A stretch of DNA of 64,000 bases from Arthrospira sp. PCC 9108 (GTDB lineage: Bacteria; Cyanobacteriota; Cyanobacteriia; Cyanobacteriales; Microcoleaceae). Each line of letters begins with the position of its first letter. The first letter of the stretch is position 1. The notes below the pieces were generated by a model. It was not told the origin of the DNA. It worked only from the letters and a program-made list of their open reading frames with translations, and did no database searches. Location of the stretch: contig CP066886.1 of NCBI GenBank assembly GCA_016745315.1, positions 5,084,501-5,148,500 of the forward strand. Reading direction: 5' to 3'. A program made the position numbers and the translations under genes. Of the stretch, positions 57,501 through 64,000 are shown in pieces.

Positions 57501-58247
57501 ATCCTGAATCAATAAGCCCTCAACATCTCCGGCTTTATATCCCGTCAATTGTTCACAACTTTTATTAAAACGGACAATCTGACCCTGCGGATCAATCACC
57601 ACTACTAGGGCGCTAATAGTATCTAAAACTCCATTGACAAAATCCCGTTCTTGGCGGACAATATCCCATACTTTTCGGCGTTCAGTGATGATAGTTTCCA
57701 GATGACTTAATTTCCCGTGCAGGTCGATTAATTGTCGGTGTAAATTAACTTGGTTAGCTACTTGACGACTGAGGGATTCTAGTGCTATAATCTGCTCAGG
57801 TGAAGGTTCCCAGTAATCATAATTCATTACTGATATCATCCCCAATTGATAGCCCTCTAGGGTAGTAATTGGAACACCCAGATAAGATTTTATAGGTTGG
57901 TCATTTTTGGCTATCGGGTGACTAGCGAGTTGGGGGTGAGTGCTGATATCTTCAATAATAATGGGTTCTGAGGTAGGACTTGCGGGCTCGGCACTGAGAC
58001 TTCCACCACGATGATAGGCGATCGCATATCCGCAAAAATCTAAATAAATACTTATATCATCGGACAAGCCTATTTGAGCCTTCAGCCACTGATGAGTTTG
58101 GTCGATAAAGCTGATAAAAGCGATCGGTGCATTGGTAATGTGAATAGTTAGGCGAGTTATATCCTCAAAGGAAATGTCAGGGCTAATGCCGATCTGACGC
58201 AATACCCCACTTCCTAGGTCGAAAACTCGGCCGTTTAATCTGGACAT
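54525..58247 (-). CDS. Multi-domain sensor histidine kinase with a LOV domain
   Basis: 1240 residues, soluble. In order: GAF (~15-170); PAS (~205-335); a LOV-type PAS (~345-465) with the flavin-cysteine motif GQNCRFLQGPDTN, NYRKDGSCFWNELAISPVRD and FIGIQTDITERK; PAS (~470-590); GAF (~600-740); GAF (~750-930); coiled linker; phosphoacceptor SEKMSSLGQMVAGVAHEINN; HATPase with MNILSNAIDALDN, VHDNGSGIPDDL and GKGTGLGLSISYR. The LOV Cys, Asn and Gln are as needed for FMN-adduct photochemistry, so blue-light sensing is likely. No receiver domain is attached. Its 3' end is duplicated at 41132-41625. The product ends ~120 bases from tRNA-Gln. Confidence 0.92.
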   Translation of the reverse strand: MSRLNGRVFDLGSGVLRQIGISPDISFEDITRLTIHITNAPIAFISFIDQTHQWLKAQIGLSDDISIYLDFCGYAIAYHRGGSLSAEPASPTSEPIIIEDISTHPQLASHPIAKNDQPIKSYLGVPITTLEGYQLGMISVMNYDYWEPSPEQIIALESLSRQVANQVNLHRQLIDLHGKLSHLETIITERRKVWDIVRQERDFVNGVLDTISALVVVIDPQGQIVRFNKSCEQLTGYKAGDVEGLLIQDLGLSIFDQEWEGFDWGLAAIELDEPPQSSHHVQSNSMRMGHFPRQCENQWKGADGEAYLVSWSNSAILHPDGSLKYILGCGIDITNRKQSEEMLHLLQRAIEASPNGIVISESSNNDLQIIYCNAGFEKLTGYTKEEVVGQNCRFLQGPDTNRDSIAIIRRAIKQEKGCKVNLKNYRKDGSCFWNELAISPVRDHQGKLTHFIGIQTDITERKQSEDALRESEARYRLLADHATDLISRHDAEGIYLYASPACRDLLGYEPEELIGISAYKFFHSDDIERIQKSHQTLLSDSDVDTVSYRVRRSDGSFIWFETTSHAIRNHDNNDIQEIVSISRDITERKQAEEILRERSHLSLLEAEVGKALGQGGTIPTILNRCAKAMDQYLQVAGVSIWTINNQTNQLERQAGAGIVTLKAPTPQLLNHELSQVSQQIIQVSHQTLEVPLVVEGRLMGMMAICSSNPLSPQVQDVLGWIANAIAVGIDRVKAREELQSRREALLFRLASQIRNSLDIDTILGTAVQEIRSVLQIDQCHFLWYLPTQPNRHNFAITHESRSPSLSKVLEDYPSDKIGWLANKICKRETVQVNNLQDTTVLDATTRGLLEEAGIASEILLPLETRSGQRGAVVCNQYNNPRDWIDSDVELLRAVVDQLAIAIDQAELYAQTRAAALAAQTQAFHLSEALQDLQQKESQLIQSEKMSSLGQMVAGVAHEINNPVNFIYGNLTYARDYTKDMLELVELYQEQYPEPLEVIQERIEEIDLDFLVEDLPKILSSMEMGADRIRQIVVSLRNFSRLDEADMKPVDIHEGIDSTLLILQNRLKAKGSSSGIEVVKKYGQLPRVECYAGQLNQVFMNILSNAIDALDNQTDPRIITITTEVVSISSGSNLFPLPASDVIKTTSEGIIKPPESKSKQVLIQVHDNGSGIPDDLKNRLFDPFFTTKPVGKGTGLGLSISYRIIVEKHGGSLKCISQPGEGCTFAIQIPIEPPPELKQTH

Positions 58248-58621
58248 AGTTTTACCTTAAATTTTACTGTCATATAATTATTCCCACTTCAGGGAAGAGA
58301 CTGGCACAAAGCACGGATCAGTCTATAACAACGAGTCTGACTATCACAGACCTTAATTGAGAGGGGTAATACCAAACATCCGTATTTATTTTTTAACTCG
58401 CAACTGGCTTTAAATGGCTTGTCCAAAGTCTTAATGCCACACCGCAATTACCTTTAATTTAATCTTAACAAAAAAACAGCCTGTTCTTAGAAATTTGTCA
58501 CTTGACTTAACAGGATGAATCACCCAAGGGTGAACATAACCATACGGTCATACTTAGAGTCACCCCCTCACCTCTATTAGGCATGATACCTAGGATGTAG
58601 GACTACTATCCCCACCTAAAT
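58248..58621. other. Intergenic region with no gene seen
   Basis: About 370 bases between the LOV kinase start and the dehydrogenase end, both on the minus strand. It presumably holds the kinase promoter. I see no RNA gene or strong hairpin. Confidence 0.5.
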
Positions 58622-59730
58622 CTACAAAAAATTGTTCAGATCAGGAACATCAACCCAAGTCCCTGTAACATTAGATTCATGGGTGAGATCCATTAGTAAT
58701 TGAGAATAGACCCCCTCGCGCAAAGAAGGCACTATAGGGACTCATGGCGTGAAATAGCTTCCATCCAGCGATCGACAACGCGCAAAAAGGCACAGATGCG
58801 ACCATCATCATGAGTTTTGGGAAACTGCAAATTATCGGGAATGGCAATTTCTGCCAAATCTTCCCCGGCTTTACTTCCCCACAATTTGAAACCGTGGATA
58901 TAGTCTTTTTGGTTGTCGCTACCGAGAATTAATGTTCCATCACTACCATAGACTTCTACCCAGTGTCCCCGTCCCCAGAATGTGCAAGAACTCAAACATA
59001 CCTGACAGGGGGTTCCGTCGGCTAACTCCAAGATTAAATTACAGGTATCATCGGCATCTACAGCCTTGAGTTTGCCTCCTTCAGCCGGCTCAGGGCGTTG
59101 GGCTATGGTTGTGCTTAACTGTCCGCACAGGCGGCTTATCGGACCAAATAGCCAGTGTATATAGTCGAAACTGTGGGAACCGATCGCCCCTAAAGCACCG
59201 CCGCCCTTTTGTTTCTGAGCATACCAGTTCCAGGCCCTTGACGCATCGGCGCGACTGGACACTAACCAATCAATCTTGACTAGCCTGGGTTGTCCGACAT
59301 ATCCCTGTCGCAGTAGTTTTTCTAATTGCAGCCATTGCGGGACAAAGCGAAATTCAAAATCCATGGTGGTGACACAGTTTTTGTCTTTAGCCAGTTGATA
59401 AAGGTATTTTGCCTCCTCAACATTAAGAGTGGTGGGTTTTTCTAATAACAGATGTTTCCCAGCGTGGAGGACTTCTTTCGCCATCTCAAAGTGTAGGAAT
59501 GGGGGGGTGGCGATGGTCACAGCCCCGACTTCTGGTATAGTGACCATTTGACTAACCTGATCGCTGGCGTGGGGGATGTTATGTTCAGATGCGATCGCCT
59601 TGGCTTTGTCTATGTCTCGATGGTAAACTGCTATAATCTCCGTGCGGGGGTGTTCCTTGAAGGCGGGAATGTGGACTTTTTGACCAAATCCCGTCCCGAT
59701 TACGGCAATACCAATTTTATTTGCGGTCAT
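58622..59730 (-). CDS. Gfo/Idh/MocA-family NAD(P)-dependent dehydrogenase (3' frameshift)
   Basis: The N-terminal Rossmann domain begins IGIAVIGTGFGQKVHIPAFK, with ATPPFLHFEMAKEVLHAGKH and the LLEKPTTLN motif (EKP, cofactor/substrate Lys). The second domain carries GGGALGAIGSHSFDYIHWLF with the GxxxxxHxxD-like catalytic pair. As read, the frame stops after 332 residues (SRHESL) at 58732, but a one-base shift at ~58735 continues VPSLREGVYSQLLMDLTHES to a TAG at 58622, giving ~369 residues, the family norm. I take that as the true end. It oxidises or reduces a sugar-like substrate or a bilin-like molecule; the substrate is unknown. Confidence 0.85.
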
Positions 59731-60015
59731 AACTTACTCGTTCCGATCATCTATCCTAACTGCGATCGTAGCACTGTTAGTTAACTATTGTTACCCGGTG
59801 GACTGCTAATCATGGTCAACAACTATTGTTAACAGGCGATCGCCGAGGGTGAATTGATCAAGGTCGTTGCTACTAGCCAAAAAGCTAACCTAATTTCACC
59901 AAAGTTAATTATAACCATGGTCAAAAATCTCCAAGTGTGTTATAATAGGAATGGCGGCGAAAAATAGTTTTTTCCCGTGCATTAAATCAATTAATTTTCC
60001 CAACTCCAATCAACA
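59731..60015. promoter_or_regulatory. Divergent intergenic region with repeated AACTATTGTTA
   Basis: About 285 bases between divergently transcribed genes. The motif AACTATTGTTA occurs near 59783 and again, as part of CAACTATTGTTAACAGG, near 59821. It could be a regulator site, but no known box is matched. No gene is seen. Confidence 0.35.
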
Positions 60016-60983
60016 ATGGGTCTTGTGTTTAACCAAGGCTTTGCTTGTCGTTTTCCTTTAACATTGGTGATAAGGCTATACTGTTGTAAAATCTGTTCAG
60101 CGATCAGGCAGTTTGAGAAGGTGAAATTGGGCAATAAATCGATTCCCGATCCGGGTAATATTAATGGGGTATATCGGATTAGGTGCGATCGCGCCACTTT
60201 GGCTTTATTATGGTTCTTAGGTGGGCTGCTGTTGTGGTTATGTCCATCTGCGGCGTGGGCGGGTTCATTAAGCGATCGCTTAGGTGAGTTTCCCCACTGG
60301 AAAGGAAAACCCGCCTTGAGTGAGGCGAGGGGAGATTTAGTTTACCCAGAGTGGATGGCCGGACAATGGGATGTCACCAGTACCCTAGTGGAAGCGATCG
60401 CCCCCCTAGCACCGGATCTGGTAACTCCTGGTTTCCAGGGAAATCTTGGCTATCTCAATCAACCCATAAGTTTTCGAGTCCGGTTTAGGGAGATGAAATC
60501 AGCGCCTATATCCTCCGTGTTATCTCCGGTTCCCCGGTTGAAGTTAGAGGAAAAACTCTATCCTGAGATAGTAGCCGATCGCTCTGGTAATGGGTTAAAT
60601 ATTGCTAAGGCTATATTAGGCGATCGGGGGTGATATCCGTACAGGTTGACCCCAATAATCCCAACCGCCAAATTACTAAATTTCCAGGCGATCGTAGCTT
60701 GATATCTGTGGTAACCAGTCGCGGAACAGAAACACCATCACCAGGAGAATTTATCGCCTCAGAAATCGCCCAGCAGATATTTGAGGGAGAATTTACCCTA
60801 TATCTAAATGAGGTAGAAACAACCACCGCTTATCGACAGGAGAAACACGGGATAGTAGCTGATCAGATTACAGCAATTTACCTATCCCCACAAGATCCTA
60901 ATTACTTTCAAGCCGCCGGACATTCCGTCGCCCTTTATCGCTATCAACTAATGTTACAACCACTTACCAATCAGGGGGATTAA
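60016..60983 (+). CDS. Cyanobacterial exported protein (DUF6816-like), frameshifted
   Basis: Two frames (60016-60633 and 60630-60983) join into one protein if CGGGGGTG at ~60626 has one more G: ...AKAILGDRG-VISVQVDPNNP.... The real start may be the GTG at 60121. The following ~30 residues include an uncleaved-like signal core LLWFLGGLLLWLCPSAAWAG with an AWA-G cleavage site, so the product is lumenal or periplasmic. The mature part starts SLSDRLGEFPHWKGKPALSE and has GDLVYPEWMAGQWDVTSTLV, typical of conserved phototroph proteins of unknown function. It ends 6 bases before the transglutaminase gene, so likely an operon. Confidence 0.7.
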
Positions 60984-60989
60984 TTATCT

Positions 60990-61823
60990 ATGAAATTTAA
61001 TTTGGGCTGTCAGCTAAATTATGAGATTTATAGCGATAGCACCTTGATTTTCAATATTGCCGTTTGCAATAACCGATTTCAACAGATCCTCCAAGAAGAC
61101 CTACACATTGCACCTGATGTCGATATAGATGAATATATTTCCCCAGAACTAGAAAACCGATACATTAGGGTTAATTCACCTCCCGGAAATTTGGAAGTAT
61201 CTTATCAAGCTACAGTGGAATTCAAACCCTTTGAAGAACACCCACAGGATATTCCCGAAGTTCCTCCAGCTAAATTGCCTTTAGATGTGTTACCCTATTT
61301 ATATCCTAGCCGCTATTGCGAGTCCGATCGCTTGATGCGGTTCGCCCAGACTGAGTTTGGTGATTTAGTTCCTGACTATTCGCGGGTGACAGCTATGTGT
61401 AATTGGATTTATGAAAATGTCACTTATTTATCAGGGAGTACCAACGCCCATACCTCCGCTTTTGATACCGCCACCGAAAGGGCGGGAGTTTGTCGGGATT
61501 TTGCCCATTTAGGTATTGCTTTCTGTCGGTCTTTGAATATTCCGGCGCGGTTTGTGACTGGCTATGCTTATGATTTGCAACCGCCAGATTTTCATGCCTA
61601 TTTTGAGGCTTATTTAGGCGATCGCTGGTATTTGTTTGATGCGACTCGTTTAGTTCCCCGGACGGGGTTGATCCGCATTGGGACCGGAAGAGATGCAGCC
61701 GATGTTTCTTTTGCTACCATTTTCGGGTCAGTCTTTATGTCGAAAATGGAGTTATTTGTTGATTGTATCAGTCCCGGCGAATGTCCTATATATACTGAGG
61801 AGGCGATCGCCTTTTTGGAGTAG
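60990..61823 (+). CDS. Transglutaminase-like cysteine protease family protein
   Basis: 277 residues. The N-terminal half is beta-rich (a bacterial transglutaminase N-terminal region). The catalytic domain has Cys in ERAGVCRDFAHLGIAF, His in PDFHAYFEAYLGDRW and Asp in YLFDATRL, the full Cys-His-Asp triad. Such proteins hydrolyse or crosslink peptides; no substrate can be named. It has no signal peptide, so it is cytosolic. It starts 6 bases after the DUF6816-like gene and its 3' side meets a group II intron 33 bases later. Confidence 0.85.
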   Translation: MKFNLGCQLNYEIYSDSTLIFNIAVCNNRFQQILQEDLHIAPDVDIDEYISPELENRYIRVNSPPGNLEVSYQATVEFKPFEEHPQDIPEVPPAKLPLDVLPYLYPSRYCESDRLMRFAQTEFGDLVPDYSRVTAMCNWIYENVTYLSGSTNAHTSAFDTATERAGVCRDFAHLGIAFCRSLNIPARFVTGYAYDLQPPDFHAYFEAYLGDRWYLFDATRLVPRTGLIRIGTGRDAADVSFATIFGSVFMSKMELFVDCISPGECPIYTEEAIAFLE

Positions 61824-61855
61824 TCAACATCAGATTACGCTAATATGAGAGCATG

Positions 61856-64000
61856 GTGCGAAACGTTCAGGCATCAAATAGGATTGCAATGCCCGAAATA
61901 ACTGCCTGGTGAGGACTTCAACCCCCTGGTTGAATATAAGGAGCGCACTCCTGACCATCCTCATAACTGTTATATGTCCCGACGTTTGGAAAATACAAAC
62001 AAGGCAGGGAACTCAAGGTCATAAACAAACTGAGAAATCAGGGAGTAGAGAGTAACGGCGATAGCCACCCCCAGTTTTGGGAATCACAACCCCAGGATTG
62101 AAGCGGGGAACGGAAGGCGTGAGGGAAAACCTATTCCCAAAAATCTGACCACTGCCAACCATCCATGACTAAGGAAATCTGAATGCTCCGAATTGAACCA
62201 TCGTCAACACTAAGCAGCGAAATAGGTTGATACGCTGCGTTCAAAAGAACAAGGGGAAAGTAGGGTAATCATGACATCACCTACACAGACCTTTTTAAGT
62301 ACCCCGGTGGATAGGACAAGTCTAAAGATGGAATGCCCATATAAATGGAACGTTATAACCCCTTTTAGGCTCTGATAATCTGGTCGAGAGAGTCAGTAGT
62401 AAAAAGTGTAAGCGTAAGCCTATTAGGGGGTGAGATGTGACCAGAAGCCAACGCCAGACTGTAATAGTAGGGATATGCTAACGGGTCACGGTTTGACTGT
62501 AAAGAATAGAGTCTAGTAGGAGTTACTATGACGAAAGCGAGTTTAAAGAAAGGATTTGAGAAATCAAAGCCAATCAAGACGTGCGTTTGTATGGAAATAA
62601 ACTCCATGGGCAAAAGTTCAGAGAAAAGTTTTCAAGCTCCAAAAGAGGATATTTCAAGCAGCTAAATCGGGACAGGACGCAAAGGCACGAAGGTGGCAAC
62701 GTCTATTGGTGAAGTCATATTATGCCCGGCTCCTAGCAGTGCGGCGAGTGACCCAGGATAATCAAGGCAAGAAAACGGCTGGAGTTGATGGAATGAGAGC
62801 AATCTCTCCAAGACAAAGGTTTGAACTTGTGGAGAATATTAAGGGAAACCTCAAAGCAAAACCACTACGACGGGTGTGGATTCCAAAACCCGGCAGGGAT
62901 GAAAAAAGCGGGAATGGGAATACCCACAATCCAAGACAGAGCGAGGCAAGCCTTGGTCAATTCGGCTCTTGAACCTGAATGGGAATCAAGATTTGAAAAC
63001 AATAGCTATGGGTTCCGTCCTGGTCGGTCTACCCACGATGCAATATCCAGAATCTTTCAGAGTATCAACAAAGGAGGTTATTATATTCTGGATGCAGATA
63101 TAGCAAAATGTTTTGACCGAATAAACCATGATTATCTACTATCCAAAATTCATTGTCCAAGCAGCCTAAAGAGAGACCTGAAACAATGGCTCAAAGCAGG
63201 TGTGCTAGATAACGGTGTATTTGAGGATACAGAAACAGGGACACCCCAAGGAGGGGTAATAAGTCCAATACTCGCCAACATCGCACTGTTGGGCATGGTT
63301 AGGTTCATAGAAAAACTGTACCCTAAGAAAGCAAACGTAGTACAAGCTACTGTTATAAGATACGCCGATGATTTCGTAGTGATATCTCCATCACTAGAGA
63401 TTATTGAACAGTGCAAAATTGCTATTTCCGAATGGTTAAAACCTGTAGGATTAGAAATAAAACCTGAAAAGACTCGAATATGCCACACGCTCAATCCTAT
63501 TGAGTACAACGGCAAAGCAGAGGAACCAGGGTTCGATTTTCTGGGATTCAATATTAGGCAATATCCAGTCGGCAAATATAAAGCTGGAAAACATGGGGGA
63601 AGAAGAAAAGGAGGCTTCTTATGCAACAAAACCCCCCACAAAAAGTTAAGATTCAAAACTCACATAAAACCCAGCAACAAAGCAGTTAAAGCCCACATTG
63701 AAGTGATTAAGGGTGTAATAAAACAATATAAAACAGCACCCCAATCAGCCTTGATAAGTAGACTAAACCCGATTATTCGGGGATGGTCAAATTATTATTC
63801 ATCAGTAGTCTCAACAGAGACCTTCAATAAGCTAGACCAAACAATCTGGCTAATGTTAAGGGCATGGACAGTATCAAGATGCGGAAAGGCAAGTTATGAA
63901 AAGCTAAGAAACTATTTCCAACAAGGGAAGGTTAAACTTAGTAATGGGAAAGAAAGACATGAAACTTGGTTATTCAAATCCAAAGACGGAATTACCCTAT
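61856..64000 (+). mobile_element. Group II intron 2 (3' end beyond the window)
   Basis: Begins GTGCGAAACGTTCAGGCATC at 61856, nearly the same as intron 1 (GTGCGAGACGTTCAGGCATG), on the opposite strand. Domains I-III occupy 61856-62527; I see no gene in that stretch. The maturase starts at 62528 and is still open at the window end. It is inserted just downstream of the transglutaminase gene. Confidence 0.85.
62528..64000 (+). pseudogene. ltrA: Group II intron reverse transcriptase/maturase 2, frameshifted, partial
   Basis: MTKASLKKGFEKSKPIKT is followed by a frame break. QAAKSGQDAKARRWQRLLVK to LRRVWIPKPGRDEK then breaks at GATGAAAAAAGC. The rest is clean: GIPTIQDRARQALVNSALEP, SYGFRPGRSTHDAI, TPQGGVISPILANIAL and catalytic IRYADDFVV, then the thumb and maturase parts. 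One region, 63590-63650, has an insert (HGGRRKGGFLCNKTPHKK) absent from intron 1. The C-terminal HNH domain would lie past 64000. Better preserved than intron 1. Confidence 0.85.

Overview
The window looks like chromosome of a filamentous cyanobacterium, most likely Arthrospira/Limnospira-like. This is inferred from the dense GCGATCGC (HIP1) motifs, a Tab2/DUF1092 gene, group II introns, a solo TnpB and the lumenal/DUF families present. No marker fixes the species.

Layout. (1) 1-12.5 kb is ordinary chromosome: the end of a response regulator, a TPR lipoprotein-like protein, a histidine kinase, a pentapeptide protein, a duplicated-domain protein, pyrG, an FAD oxidoreductase, a small HTH protein, a b-type cytochrome, secA and an alpha/beta hydrolase. 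(2) 12.5-17.7 kb holds three clusters of a 107-bp tandem repeat. They bracket a divergent restriction-modification pair (Mrr-like endonuclease and methyltransferase) and a metallo-beta-lactamase-fold gene, and a broken 5' piece of that MBL gene lies on the far side of the R-M cassette. (3) 17.7-21.2 kb: Tab2-like gene, a DUF4870 gene split by a solo-tnpB IS, and map. (4) 21.3-23.9 kb: group II intron with a damaged reverse transcriptase. (5) 23.94-41.08 kb: a ~17.1-kb integrative element in the 3' end of a tRNA-Gln(UUG) gene. (6) 41.6-54.9 kb: a second, near-identical head-to-tail copy of 13.27 kb (most of the element, the tRNA and the end of the neighbouring kinase). (7) 54.5-61.8 kb: a large LOV/PAS/GAF histidine kinase, a Gfo/Idh/MocA dehydrogenase, a lumenal DUF6816-like protein and a transglutaminase-like protease. 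(8) 61.86 kb to the end: a second, closely related group II intron.

The element is the most interesting part. Its tyrosine recombinase gene is flanked by a perfect 92-bp inverted repeat that contains the att core. Past the core the homology continues for another ~0.75 kb as an imperfect inverted repeat bounding the ~14-kb body. If attL and attR are rejoined, the circle would carry two complete att sites in opposite orientation inside ~0.84-kb inverted repeats, with the recombinase in the small unique region. That is the architecture of the yeast 2-micron plasmid (FLP/FRT). The body has two arms. The leftward arm encodes small proteins, a P-loop ATPase, a DUF1064-like nuclease and a block of large unknown proteins. 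The rightward arm encodes a tail-fibre-like protein with an S74 chaperone domain and a small membrane protein. I see no terminase, portal, tailed-phage capsid or tape-measure gene, so this may be an unusual virus, a satellite or a plasmid-virus hybrid.

Caution on quality: secA, an essential gene, is frameshifted, and many other frameshifts here sit in homopolymers and differ between the two copies of the duplication. I treat most frameshifts as probable sequence errors. Lesions shared by both copies (two in-frame TAA, one TGA, one C-run shift) may be real.
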